Shown here: positions 1-10,033 of the stretch, piece by piece | Layout of the letters: every line of letters starts with the position of its first letter | How positions within the stretch are numbered: position 1 is the first letter of the stretch | Assembly (NCBI GenBank): GCA_022495995.1 | Contig: JAFEMH010000755.1 | Coordinates: 266,001-330,000, forward strand | Length of the DNA: 64,000 bases | Direction of reading: 5' to 3' | Source: Adenophora triphylla var. japonica | Taxonomy: Eukaryota; Streptophyta; Magnoliopsida; Asterales; Campanulaceae | Translations under genes and position numbers: made by a program | Notes under the pieces: model-generated | Told to the model about the DNA's origin: nothing | The model's database searches: none | The model's input: only the letters and a program-made list of their open reading frames with translations

Positions 1-513
1 GCGCTTGGCCATCTGTCCGCGCTCAAGGGTTGGTTCAACCCGGTTTGCCCCCGCCGCTTGACTAGCAAGTGATTTAGCGGGAGCTCGTTGGGAGAACCTT
101 TGGGACCCTTGTGGAAACTGTAGCCCTCCATTGGCCTCTATTTCGAACATTTCCAACTGTTGGTCTGCAATCACCATGGCCTCAGCGACCAGCTTGGATT
201 TGGAGTCCAGAATTTCTTGTCTTCTTAGGATTTGCTCCGGGGAGAGAGGAGTGTTCATGGTGGTGTTTCTGGGGGGAGCTTGGGGGGTTTTGGGACTTTT
301 GTTTAGGAGGGCTTGTGCATTTTCAGTACGTATTTGGTCTGTGAGCCTGTGTATGGCTTTCTGACCGGGGGAAAGGGTGTGAGCAGACTGGGAGCGAGCC
401 CCCATTCTGTTGAAGACAGAGTTAGTTTGTTTTCCCCTATTGATAGCGGAGGGTGAGGCTTGGTTCTCATCCTCCAAGGTTAAATGACCAGCGTTTTCCA
501 GTATCTTAGACAT
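1..513 (-). pseudogene. gag N-terminal fragment of Tat element A
   Basis: The minus strand reads the beginning of a Ty3/gypsy Gag. It matches, almost base for base, the 5' part of gag in element B (about 34140-34654). The probable start codon is the complement of 511-513, opening MSKILENAGHLTLEDENQ. I chose it because it is the first conserved ATG downstream of the primer-binding site in both copies. The frame is broken by small indels relative to B, and the rest lies beyond the left edge. Gag would form the retrotransposon particle. The match to B is seen directly; the name gag follows from its position and the downstream gag domain in B. Confidence 0.7.
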
Positions 514-638
514 ATTTTGTGAAAAGATGATGGAAAAAGAAGAGCCTTTCGGCACTCGTTTTGTTTAGGACACGAGAGGTGCCTTGAAAACAAAATATAC
601 GGGAAGTAAATAAAGAAAAGATTGAACTGTTTCTAGTG

Positions 639-656
639 TTCCCGGCAATGGAACCA
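639..656 (-). other. Primer-binding site of element A (tRNA-Asp-like)
   Basis: Read on the minus strand, the bases just inside the LTR are TGGTTCCATTGCCGGGAA. This resembles the complement of the plant tRNA-Asp 3' end (TGG-CGCC-GTTGCCGGGGA), which primes many Tat/Athila elements. The same site occurs in element B at 34779-34796, also one base inside the LTR. Confidence 0.65.
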
Positions 657-657
657 C

Positions 658-1531
658 TGATGACGCCAAGCTGTTCAGGGCCAGGAGCGGTTTGAGGATA
701 TCTGGCTAGGATATTTAAGTGGTTGGTTTGTACCTAGATCACAACACAAAGAAGCACCGTTAAGGTCAAAGTTGGATGTTACTCCAACTCAGGCCCTCGG
801 GTGTGAGAGTAAGAATACTGAGATAATAAGGCTTTGAATACCTTGGAGTGTGTGTGTGCTTAGGGTTTAGAGTAATATGGCTTACTCAATTGTCTATGGA
901 ACTTACCTTGCCCAAGGGGGTAAAGGCCTTCTATTTATAGGCGATGCAATGGTGCTTGTTGAGGTAAGCAATGAGATCAGCCCTAGGGGGCACTTTGGTA
1001 TTTGACCAGCTACACGTGTCCGCAGCCTAATTGGTCCCGTCGTGGAGGGAACATTGACTGTCCAAGGGACATGGCTGAAAGGGACATGAGCCGTGTAGCC
1101 GGCTTAGAGCATTAAATGGAATAGTAGGCGCCTGACTGAGCCGCATTGAATGCGTGATGGGGGAGCCGGCAAGTGGCCTGTCAGAGCCAGTAAGCTAACT
1201 TGCTCAGTAAGGCTTGATATTTAACCGGGAGGCAGGCCTGTGCCCGCGGTCAACATTGTGGCCGCAGTCAAAGGTATATGACGCGAGCACGGTTGATGCG
1301 GGCACGCCTACGGCGGGCATGGGTCCCCGCGGACACAGGTCGTGCGGGCACGAATATAGCGGTCAGGATCCTTCCGGTCTTTGGTAGGATTAATGCGGGG
1401 AGGGACGCGGTCTTGACCTCAAGGGCCTATCTGTCCGCGGTCTTCCCCCCCAGCGGTCTAGGAACTGCCACGTCACTGGTTCCTTGGACCAGACCGAGCG
1501 CGGGCCCGGTCCAGTAGATCCGGGCTCATCA
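658..1531 (-). repeat. 5' LTR of Tat element A
   Basis: The sequence starts TGATGACGCC and ends GGGCTCATCA, forming TGATGA/TCATCA terminal inverted bases. It aligns along its length with the two LTRs of element B. It lacks about 30 bp present in B around the tandem GCGGGCACG motifs, so it is 874 bp rather than about 903. PBS and gag lie to its left, so this is the 5' LTR of a minus-strand element. A TATA box (CTATAAATAG on the minus strand) lies at 931-940. Confidence 0.9.
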
Positions 1532-1865
1532 TAAACAAAACTAATTCAGACCGTCCATCCACTATCCAGAAGAATGTAACCATTATCTATACCGTTTATA
1601 GGAGTAGTAGTAGCAAAGTATATGCAAAAGATATATAAGCATTCAATTTTTTTTGGAATAATTTTGTACATGCACCAAAACAATGTACAAGTAATCAAAT
1701 AGTAAACCTAGATATAGACAAAATGTATGGCAATATTAATTCATAAAAAGTGAGTACTACGTATTAAAAGGAAAATATCTTTGTTAATACACATTTTTTA
1801 TATTTCCAAATAAACACTATTATGCCTATATAATATGAACTCGGGTCAGACCTTCAACTCGCATC
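1532..1865. other. AT-rich flank shared with 36660-36900
   Basis: No coding region is visible. From about 1690 the sequence resembles 36690-36900, with shared blocks such as TCATAAAAAGTGA and TTTATATTTCCAAAT, followed by CCTATATA and a CAACTC-CATC-CTCAGAG stretch. Part of it also resembles 6610-6749. I read it as the upstream region of a duplicated gene. Confidence 0.55.
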
Positions 1866-2300
1866 ACTCAGAGATTTTCTTCTCTTTCTTTGCTTGTGTC
1901 TTTGTTCATGGAGTTATTTTGATTATGGAGATTGTTGTTCATGGTATATCGCAATAGTTCGCCATTTCTTGCAGGTCGAAATCGATGGCAGGTGGGCCCC
2001 ACGACATTCCCATTCCCGGATGCACAGTGCCGATATAATCTTTCCCTTGCAAACACTCTCAAGCATTGGTGCAAGTACATATCTTCTAGGCAGGTTTGTC
2101 GTTTCGAACAAGCACAACATTTCTCATTGTTACACCCTCATATATGCCGGTCACACACACACACACAAAAGTCATATTATGGCTGGTTACGGAATTTTCA
2201 GCTACTTTCTGGCCTGAATACATATTATTATTGGAGATCTTCTTATGATATACTATTGTGGGATGAGTAATATAAGAGTAGCATTGTTTTGGCATTGCAG

Positions 2301-2396
2301 ATTTGTGCAATTCGGGCCAGAAGTTAAATGCAATGCATGTGCGGTGCTACAAATTGTCAAGGCTATCTGGGCACTGAAAAGAAAATGATCATGGAG
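2301..2396 (+). pseudogene. Post-SET exon fragment of a SET-domain methyltransferase
   Basis: A good 3' splice site (TTTTGGCATTGCAG) ends at 2300. The following codons give FGPEVKC, then CMCGATNCQGYLGTEKK after a frame change. The pattern CxCGxxxCxGYLG is the zinc-binding post-SET motif of plant SET-domain histone lysine methyltransferases (ATX/ASH groups). The frame break sits at a 5-base near-duplication (aatgc aatgc) at about 2327-2336. I see no convincing SET core upstream, so this is a stray exon. Which SET subfamily it came from is uncertain. Confidence 0.5.
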
Positions 2397-2940
2397 AAGA
2401 TTAAACAACTTGCCATAGCATCTGGAAGAATAGACTACTTATCCACATTAAAACTTTTTCCTAGTAATGAAACAGGCCATTTTATGGATTGCCGTATTTA
2501 TGGATCTACTAAAGATTTTGAAGTGTACACTATGGGAGGAACTGGATGGCGGGTGGGCTCCATTGATGAAACCATTCGATCGTATGTATTAGGTATAATA
2601 TTGGTGAGAAAAGTGTATGTGTCAACGAAGCTATACATTGGATCATAACCCGCAGAAGAAATGAAGTACTCAATCTTGTGGCGTTTGATTTACAAAGTGA
2701 GGTGTTTCGATTAACTCCACTTCCTCGAGCTCTTTCAGATGACTATTTCTGACTTTATCAAGAATATTATACCGAAAGTCATGAGAGAAGACCGCCTAGA
2801 TTCCATCTAGGTCAAGCGTGTGATCATCTGGTTGTACTATATCATTATGATAAGGATGATCTCATGAATATCAGCTTATGGGTTCTAGAGGACTACGGAA
2901 ATAATATGTGGGTCCGTAAGATTCCATCTAGGTCATGAGA
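2397..2940 (+). pseudogene. F-box-associated (FBA) domain fragment
   Basis: In one frame the sequence reads CRIYGSTKDFEVYTMGG then TGWRVG. After frameshifts it continues VNEAIHWITRR, VAFDLQSEVFRLTPLP, HLVVLYHYD and ISLWVLEDYGNNMWVRK. This order is the F-box-associated interaction domain of plant SCF-type F-box proteins: evYsl.tgsWR, then .g.lhWi, then i..fdl..E.f, then l.vWvlkdYg...W. There is no F-box in front, and several frameshifts and stops (for example after DDYF) break it. A separate F-box N-terminus lies at 38978-39370, suggesting a duplicated cluster. Confidence 0.7.
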
Positions 2941-2954
2941 AGACCGCCTAGATT

Positions 2955-3433
2955 CCATCTAGGTCAACCTATGGTTTGACTATTTTTGGGAAGTCACCCT
3001 ATGATCTGACTATTTTTGGGAAGTCGCCCTATGGTTTGGCCATTTGTTTTGGAAAGTCACCCTTACGATCCCGACTATTTTTGGGAAGCCGCCCTATGAT
3101 CTCGACTATTTTTGGGAAGTCGCCTGTGGTTTGACTATTTTTGGGAAGTCGCCCTATGGTTTGACTGTTTTGGGGAAGTCGCCCTATGATCTGACTATTT
3201 TTGGGAAGTCGCCCTGTGATTTGACTATTTTTGGGGAGTCGCCCTATGGTTTGACTGTTTTGGGGAAGTCGCCCTATGATCTGACTATTTTTGGGAAGTC
3301 GCCCTATGGTTTGACTATTTTTGGGAAGTCACCCTATGATCTGACTATTTTTGGGAAGTCGCCCTATGGTTTGACTGTTTTGGGGAAGTCACCCTAAGGT
3401 TTTGATTTGTTTTGGGGAAGTCGCCCTATGATC
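2955..3433 (+). repeat. 30-bp minisatellite (about 16 units)
   Basis: The unit is about TATGGTTTGACTATTTTTGG followed by GAAGTCGCCC. It alternates between TATGGTTTGACT and TATGATCTGACT forms and between TATTTTTGG and GTTTTGGGG cores. The unit is 30 bp, so one plus frame stays open for 117 codons (3044-3397) and reads a 10-residue period such as DLTIFGKSPY. The early units are degenerate and later ones more regular. I do not think it is a protein gene. Confidence 0.9.
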
Positions 3434-3689
3434 CGATGATAATGTTCTTTTAGAAAAGTAGTTGACTAAGATATGCTTTCATACACCGTGCTTTGTGCTT
3501 ACACCGTAGTTGCCGAAGGAAGGGTGAAGCTACGGGCGATGTTGATGAAGAGTTGTTAAGTTCTTTGTTCGTGGGACGGTTTTTCACGACGATTTGCTTT
3601 GTCTTTGGAAGCATTTTGACTGAAGGAGGAGTTTGGTTGAGTCTGCATCTTCTTTGGTGATCGTCAAACCTTGTAGAGGTGGTTGAGCT

Positions 3690-4085
3690 TGTATTCACAT
3701 TGGGACTTCTTGCTTTTGAGAACTTGGTGTCTCTGACCGCATTGTATTGGAGAGCTTGGCGTCTCGACCTTCTTGCCTTGGAGAACTTGGCGTCTCTGAC
3801 CGATTTGTATTTGAGAACTTGGCGTCCCTGACCGATTTGTATTGGAGAACTTGGCGTCTCTGACCGATTTGTATGTGAGAACATGGCGTCCCTGACCGAA
3901 CTGTATTTGAGAACTTGGCGTCTCTGACCAAATTGTATTTGAGAACTTGGCGTCTCTGACCAACTGGCATTTGATTTGCATTTGAGAACTTGGCGTCCAC
4001 GACCGATTTGCATTTTGAGAACTTGGCGTCCTCGGCCAGACTTGTATTCGAGAACTTGGCATCTCTCGACCGAATTGTAGACACC
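3690..4085 (-). repeat. 32-bp minisatellite (about 12 units)
   Basis: The plus-strand unit is about GAGAACTTGGCGTCTCTGAC followed by CGATTTGTATTT. The unit is about 32 bp, not a multiple of three. Three units (96 bp) bring the frame back, so all three minus-strand frames read the same 32-residue cycle (for example RRQVLKYKSV, RDAKFSNTNR, SGTPSSQIQI) for 100-240 codons. The open frames follow from repeat composition and are not evidence of a gene. Confidence 0.85.
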
Positions 4086-4089
4086 GGAG

Positions 4090-5450
4090 GTGGTCTTCAT
4101 TGGGGAAATTTGTTTTCATCCATTTGTGGACATTGGAGGTCGTCTTTAGCAAGTTGCGAGGCCGGAGCTTGTCTTTGCCAAACTGTAGATGTTGGAGGGC
4201 GTCTTCATTCATTTGGAGGTCGTCTTTGGTGAAGATCATCCTTGCCGAAAAAAGGGGATTTGATTTCACGTTTGAATTCCCGCATTCGTTAGTGAAGAGG
4301 AAGATGCATATATGGCATTCATGATGACGGATGCATGCATGGAACCAAAAATGATTATGGGATGATGCATTTACTTGCTTTCGAAGATGCACTTAGCCTA
4401 AGCTTACGGCGGGAAAATTATGATTTATGATCTTCGATGATTTAGGATTATTCCTATTGACTCAAGTTTTGTGCATGCTACATGAGCCCTTGGGAGATTT
4501 TTAGTGGGGATGCGTGGGTATGGAGACTGCTTGGAACAGATTTTGATCAAGTGGGGGATGAGAACCCTTGATCGCGATTTAAACGGCGGTTGTTGGTGAG
4601 GGTTTGTCGGCCAATATCACATGGACCTCAATCTTGATGAGATTGGATTCGGATCCGGGTCTTGATTGAAACTTTCCCTCTCATTCTTGGTCATTTGAAG
4701 GCGATGCCGATAGACTTTAGGGCCAACGTTGATACGAGTGAAGCTTCTTTCATTTGGATGAGCCGTGACCTTGGCCGAAACCTTGTCCAGGAGGATGATT
4801 TGATGGAATTGCTAATGCCGGGAGAAACCCCGATCTTGAATTTCGATGCTACGGGAAGGCTGCCGTGTACCAAGTTCAAGCTGAAATTCTTTCTTGCGAC
4901 TTGATAAAATTCGGGTCCAAAAGACCATCTTGACAAAGCCCCCGGATCCTGAGTAGGCAAAGTCCAGATTTTGAAGAAGCGATTTGGCGAGTCTATCTCG
5001 TGGTGAAGAACCCAACGTGGACCCAAAGATGACTATATAAGCCCCGGCTTGAAGAGCTGCTACAGGAGAACCTGGGAGAACCGCTTAGCAAGCCCCAAGC
5101 ATGAAGAAATTCGAGTAGTCTTACGAGAGGGGGAACCCATCTTTTCGGACCTTAGTCAACGATTCTTGGACAAGACTCAGAAATGTTTACGTGCAGGGGC
5201 ATATCTTTTGAAAGATGGGAATGTCTCCCGAATTTGTGTATGACACTCTCGCTTTTGGTTTGACTCTTTTGAGAGAGTATAAGCATCACAAGGTGTGGAA
5301 AAGTGTATGGAAGCCCCTGCAGACAGAAAGACAGTGTTTGGCTCTATTTCCCTATGATGGAGAGAGAGAAGACTTGTCGAGACACTTGAAAACTTGTCTT
5401 ATTCATGATGATCACAAGGCTGCTTAAAACCCTTTGTTAATGTTCGGGTT
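4090..5450 (+). other. Unassigned region with promoter-like TATA box
   Basis: Only short frames occur (4662-4904, 5049-5243, 5215-5427), and I recognise none. A strong TATA box (CTATATAAGCCCC) begins at 5033. The following transcribed-looking stretch contains ATGs at 5049 and 5215, and base composition is higher in GC than the AT-rich flanks. It could be the remnant of an old LTR (TATA plus R/U5) or a decayed gene. I could not find terminal repeats to support either. Confidence 0.3.
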
Positions 5451-5869
5451 ATTCAATCCCTAAATCTGATATGAACAAATATTTTGATTAATCACAAGGA
5501 GAAAACCAACTGATATCGAAAATCAAGCTTGGAAGGGCGGAAAGTGTATAGGGACGATCCCTGATGAGACCGGATTTTCTTTACGGCGGTCGATCAGCGC
5601 ACGATGACGGCGGCGGTTGGCAGCGGTATTATTTCTATAATATTGTGTGCAGTCTTTATATTTGATTAGAAACTTGAGGAAATGATTTGTGCCAACGAAA
5701 TTTATGGATCAAATTTCCATTAAAAATAGATATTCTTTAAAAAATAAAAATTCGTTTAGATAAAGACAAAGGAAGTAGAAGTTTTTTTAAAAAATCAAGT
5801 TTACTAGATTTTATCATATTATGTAAACAACTATATAAGGTTATAAGGTAAATAGTTTATTTGCTACTA
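5451..5869. other. AT-rich intergenic DNA
   Basis: No coding, repeat or structured element is evident. A short GC-rich patch with repeated GGCGG (5582-5622) is followed by strongly AT-rich sequence. Confidence 0.5.
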
Positions 5870-6110
5870 AATATGACTCATTTAGGAGGAATGATCCTTG
5901 TTCTTGTTTGCTCTAAAAAAATAGTCATAGCTGGATATTTAATCTAGATTCTTTAAAATAAAAATTAGATTATTTATTAATTAATGATTTAATCTATTAA
6001 AAGAGTTATACTTCAAATGTTAGAAATTACATTTGATGACATTCGAACTCCTAACCTCTCGTATTGAAAAGAATATCGAATATCGAATACCGATTGAGCA
6101 AGTACACTTT
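5870..6110 (-). repeat. Possible tRNA-derived SINE remnant
   Basis: On the minus strand an A-box-like TTGCTCAATCGG (complement of 6089-6101) is followed after about 40 bases by a B-box-like AGTTCGAATG (complement of 6040-6049). This is the layout of a pol III promoter in tRNA-derived SINEs. Ends and TSD are not clear, so the call is tentative. Confidence 0.3.
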
Positions 6111-6146
6111 AGCATAACATAAAATCTGGGGAGAAACGCGTTTCTC

Positions 6147-6525
6147 CGTCGCGTATGGAGAAACGGGGCTTAGTTTGTCGCGCGACATACTTAGCCACAA
6201 CAACTGGATATCCTTTCCAAAGCTTCTGGATATCTAGAAGCTTAAATATGGATATCCAGAAGCTTTGGAAAGGATATCCAGAAATCAAATATTTTTTCTG
6301 GATATCTTTTCCAAAGCTTCTGGATATCCATATTCAAGCTTCTGGATATCCAGAAGCTTTGGAAAGGATATCCAGAAAAAATATTTGGTTTTTGGATATC
6401 CTTTCCAAAGCTTCTGGATATCCATATTCAAGCTTCTGGATATCCAGAAGCTTTGAAAAGGATATCCAGAAACTGGCTAAGTATGTCGTGCGACAAAAAT
6501 AGTCCCGTTTCTCCACACGCGATAA
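6147..6525. mobile_element. Fold-back (MITE-like) element
   Basis: The outer inverted repeats are about 60-65 bp. On the left the sequence GTATGGAGAAACGGG leads through TTGTCGCGCGACATACTTAG; the right end is its reverse complement with few changes. The inside consists of repeated palindromic blocks of GGATATCCAGAAGC and CTTTGGAAAGGATATCC in both orientations, at least three times. The whole is one long hairpin. There is no coding capacity; apparent small frames come from the repeats. No TSD could be fixed. Confidence 0.75.
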
Positions 6526-6749
6526 ATGGGATATTCAAAATGTCTATTCCACCTATCTAAAAAGCAAACAAATTAATGCCCGTAAAATTAGACAACGTTT
6601 AACATGTGAAAGATGGTAATAATCGTTAGTTTTATGACCACATAATCTTTCAATTTATTGGAAATAATGTTGTAAATGAACCAGAAACAATGTACGTGTA
6701 CTGAAATAGTAATAAGCATCTTGAGATAAATTTTATGAAAAAGTATTAT

Positions 6750-7651
6750 TGATGACGCCAAACTTTTCAGGGTCAGGAGCGGTTTGAGGATATCTGGCTA
6801 GGATATTTAAGTGGTTGGTTTGTACCTATATCACAACACAAAGAAGCACCGTTAAGGTCAAAGTTGGATGTTACTCCAACTCAGGCCCTCGGGTGTGAGA
6901 GTAAGAATACTGAGATAATAAGGCTTTGAATACCTTGGAGTGTGTGTGTGTTTAGGGTTTAGAGTAATATGGCTTACTCAATTGTATATGGAACTTACCT
7001 TGCCCAAGGGGGTAAAGGCCTTCTATTTATAGGCGATGCAATGGTGCTTGTTGAGGTAAGCAATGAGATCAGCCCTAGGGGGCACTTTGGTATTTGACCA
7101 GCTACACGTGTCCGCAGCTAATTGGTCCTGTCAGGGAGGGAACATTGACTGTCCAAGGGACATGGCTGAAAGGGACATGAGCCGTGTAGCCGGCTTAGAG
7201 CATTAAATGGAATAGTAGGCGCCTGACTGAGCCGCATTGAATGCGTGATGGGGGAGCCGGCAAGTGGCCTGTCAGAGCCAGTAAGCTTAACTTGCTCAGT
7301 AAGGCTTGACATTAACCGGGAAGCAGGCATGTGCCCGCGGTCAATATTGTGGCCGCAGTCAAAGGTATATGACGCGAGCACGGTTGATGCGGGCACGCCT
7401 ATGGCGGGCATGAGTCCCCGCGGACATTCACTCTGCGGGCACGGACCCAACGGTCACAGGTCGTGCGGGCACGAATATAGCGATGAGGATCCTTCCGGTC
7501 TTTGATAGGATTAATGCGGGGAGGGACGCGGTCTTGACCTCAAGGGCCTATCTGTCTGCGGTCCTCCCCCCAGCGGTCTAGGAACTGCCACGTCACTGGT
7601 CCCTTGGACCAGACCGAGCGAGAGCCCGGTCCAGTAGATTCGGGCTCATCA
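6750..7651 (-). repeat. 3' LTR of element B
   Basis: It begins TGATGACGCC and ends GGGCTCATCA. It aligns with 34798-35701 with few differences. The minus-strand TATA box CTATAAATAG is at 7023-7032. On the minus strand the bases next to it inside the element (GCTAGGGGCCATT, complement of 7652-7664) are purine-rich enough to be the polypurine tract. Confidence 0.93.
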
Positions 7652-8040
7652 ATGGCCCCTAGCTCCGAGTGTGATTATTTATGGTCTGAGCAAGGAGGTA
7701 CTAGAAGCTCGGTAGGATTGGATCGTCGTTTTGTCGAGCACCAGTGTTAGCGCTTTTTGTTGTTTGTTGCTTGGCCCCATGGGCCTATGGGAACGTTCGG
7801 GAGGCACCAGTGAGTGACACGTGGTCCCTTGATGGTGTGCCTCCCGGTTAACAGGTGGGCCCCTTGGCAGATGAAAAGACGGGTTAGTGGTACGTACAGG
7901 GGTACGTGTCGCTCATCCAAGGGGGGGGGGCAATAAATGCAAAGTTTATTTAATTTTCGAATTTTCAAACGTTGGAGACGGTTCAGGGTCCGAGGTAGGA
8001 TTTGTGGGCTAATTAATACGGGTTAACGGGTTAACCCGTA
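7652..8040. other. Region between 3' LTR and antisense gene
   Basis: It holds the probable polypurine tract at its left edge and a G-run of about 10 at 7920-7930. No coding region is supported; the small minus-strand frame at 7747-7968 has no recognisable features. It probably carries the upstream regulatory DNA of the antisense gene. Confidence 0.5.
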
Positions 8041-8047
8041 TTGGTAG

Positions 8048-8060
8048 GCCTTATAAATAC
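8048..8060 (+). promoter_or_regulatory. TATA box of the antisense gene in element B
   Basis: CTTATAAATACC lies about 190 bp upstream of the ATG at 8247. A pyrimidine-rich leader (ACCCTTAAACCTCCAACCC) of plant 5'-UTR type follows. It points along the plus strand, against gag-pol, so the antisense ORF could be transcribed independently of the LTR. Confidence 0.6.
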
Positions 8061-8246
8061 CAAACCCTTAAACCTCCAACCCTTTTACCGTTTCCAAACC
8101 TTTGAAGAGCTTAGAGAGAGAATTTATTTGCTGCGAAATCCGTGCTAGTGTTTCTCCGAATCCAACCTTCAAGTTTTCCTTCGTAAGTATTGGGTGTTTT
8201 TCTTCTTCATCTCCTTCTATTTTTTCTTTTCTGGGATTTGAACGAA

Positions 8247-9929
8247 ATGACCACTCGCGAATTTGGACCCCGCCGTCCCATAGAACTAGGAGATGGGTCC
8301 ACCCCTGATATCTTTGCCGTCTGTAAACGGACTGGTGGTATCTTTAGGAAGGTAGGATTGGGGTGGATAAGGCTATCCCTTAGGTGTTTTCTGTTTTTCT
8401 GTGAGAGAGATGATTGGGGGCCTTTTGTCTCACCCCGGTTGTGGGAGGCCAAGAGGAAGTACATCTACAATCGTAATGTACTGGTGTTGGGGGATCACCG
8501 CAGGCTAAGAAATTTTGTCATGGGGGTTTTGTGCAGGTTTCCCCGCGAGAGAGATCAGGCTTTGAACGCCGTTGAACTTGTGAGGAGAGCGATCCGTATC
8601 CCTGAGCAAATAACTGACTGGGAGAAGTGCGAACTAATGGATCCTGACCAAACTAATGAGGTGCGGGCACCGAGCACCGGGGACCTGAATGACCCTCTAG
8701 ATGTTCTGCCCTTGAGGACTGTATTTCCCAATGTGGTGCCCGCGGCCCCTGGTGCCGACCCAATTGAACTGAGTAGTAGCGAGGAGCTGGAGCCTCTGAA
8801 TTTCCAGGTGGCCGGAGGTGGGGGATATGAACCTGAGGTAACCTCTGCCCGCGGCGATGAAACCGGTCTCTTTGGCTCGACGAGCACGGAGACCGAGGAG
8901 GATGACCGCGAGGTCGAAGTTAGGAGGGCTGCGGGGACCTCCAAGAAAGCCGCGGAGACCACGAATATTGTGGATGCCTTTTCTGACCCTGACTCTGAGG
9001 AGGAGGCAGAGGTGGCCCCTGCCCGGAATAAGGGTAAGAGGCCGGCTGCTGAGGTGAACCCTGGTCGTGGCCGTAGTAAGAAAACCAAGGAGGTGGCTAC
9101 CCTCAACTGGGAGGAGGATATTTACGAAGTGTACAACATTGACCGTAAAGCTTTCCGTGTCCGCACCCTTGGGCACATACATTTGAAGGATAAAGACAAG
9201 CTGCGGCCAGAGACAGTAGCTGATGTCCGCGAGGACAATAGGGCCTTAGTTTTTTATGGTGCCCAATTTGAGAACGGCCTAAGATTGCCCCTGGACCCAT
9301 TCTTCTACTTTTTTCTGGAGTTCAACGGCTGCCTCCCCATGAATCTGACTCCCAATACCATTAGGGCCATAGTTTCCTTCATAGCTGTCTGCAGATTCCT
9401 GGGCCATGAACCTACCCTGGCCGGGCTGTACGCCTATTATCAAAACCAGGTCAGCCGCAACATCCTGAGTCTGAAGGCTAGGAACTATTCAACCCGGACT
9501 TTCTCTAACCCTTTAAACAAGTTTGACCAATGGAACCAGAGGGATGTCTTGGTCATTGAGTCCAGGTTTGGCTGGCCTTTCCCCAAACCTTCTAGTCCAG
9601 TTTCGATGAAGGTGGCCGCTACCAGTTATCCGGACCCATCCTCTGCCGATGCAATGCGATGTGCCATAGAGAGGCATCTGGCCCTTTACTTGGATAGCGG
9701 GGAGGAGCCCGTTTATGATGTGGGCACAATTATAGTAGATGAGCCCCTATTGATCTACTCGGGGGTGGCTCCTCGCAGGGAGGGCGCCCCACATGCCCCC
9801 AGAGTAGCAATAGAGCCTTTGCCTCGTGACCCTGATTGGAGGGTGCACGAGCACTATCAATTTGAGGCTGACTGTAGGACCTGCATGCTCGGCACTGAGT
9901 GTGATCCCCCCGAACTCATCGGTCTCTGA
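8247..9929 (+). CDS. Antisense ORF protein of Tat element B (gypsy-type transposon domain)
   Basis: This is the longest clean frame in the window, 560 codons from the ATG at 8247. An in-frame ATG at 8190 adds 19 hydrophobic residues; I prefer 8247 because it opens MTTREFGPRRPIE in plant context. Residues about 130-260 are acidic and low-complexity, followed by a basic KGKRPAAE...GRSKKTK segment (about 262-282) that could be a nuclear localisation signal. Residues about 345-400 (PLDPFFYFFLEFNGCLPMNL, then TPNTIRAIVSFIAVCRF) match the pattern of the Pfam family 'putative gypsy type transposon' (PF04195). Antisense extra ORFs are known between pol and the 3' LTR in Tat elements; their function is unknown. 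A possible intron follows at about 9921-10006 (GTCTCTGA to TTTTTCTCCAG). Confidence 0.7.
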   Translation: MTTREFGPRRPIELGDGSTPDIFAVCKRTGGIFRKVGLGWIRLSLRCFLFFCERDDWGPFVSPRLWEAKRKYIYNRNVLVLGDHRRLRNFVMGVLCRFPRERDQALNAVELVRRAIRIPEQITDWEKCELMDPDQTNEVRAPSTGDLNDPLDVLPLRTVFPNVVPAAPGADPIELSSSEELEPLNFQVAGGGGYEPEVTSARGDETGLFGSTSTETEEDDREVEVRRAAGTSKKAAETTNIVDAFSDPDSEEEAEVAPARNKGKRPAAEVNPGRGRSKKTKEVATLNWEEDIYEVYNIDRKAFRVRTLGHIHLKDKDKLRPETVADVREDNRALVFYGAQFENGLRLPLDPFFYFFLEFNGCLPMNLTPNTIRAIVSFIAVCRFLGHEPTLAGLYAYYQNQVSRNILSLKARNYSTRTFSNPLNKFDQWNQRDVLVIESRFGWPFPKPSSPVSMKVAATSYPDPSSADAMRCAIERHLALYLDSGEEPVYDVGTIIVDEPLLIYSGVAPRREGAPHAPRVAIEPLPRDPDWRVHEHYQFEADCRTCMLGTECDPPELIGL

Positions 9930-10033
9930 TTTTTTCAAAACTGTTTGCCAATTTATTTTGCTTTCGATTTTTTGATTTGCCTTCTAACCATTTTCTTTTT
10001 CTCCAGAGTAGACCCCGAGGAGTATAACTTCTG

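Noticed and set aside
3044..3397. 117-codon frame with DLTIFGKSPY period
   Set aside because: It follows from the 30-bp minisatellite; no start context, domain or neighbours support a gene.
3690..4085. CRISPR-like array (about 32-bp repeat)
   Set aside because: Units are contiguous without unique spacers, and the context is a plant genome.
6265..6516. Small frames rich in ISRSF and GYPEA
   Set aside because: They arise from the palindromic GGATATCC blocks of the fold-back element.
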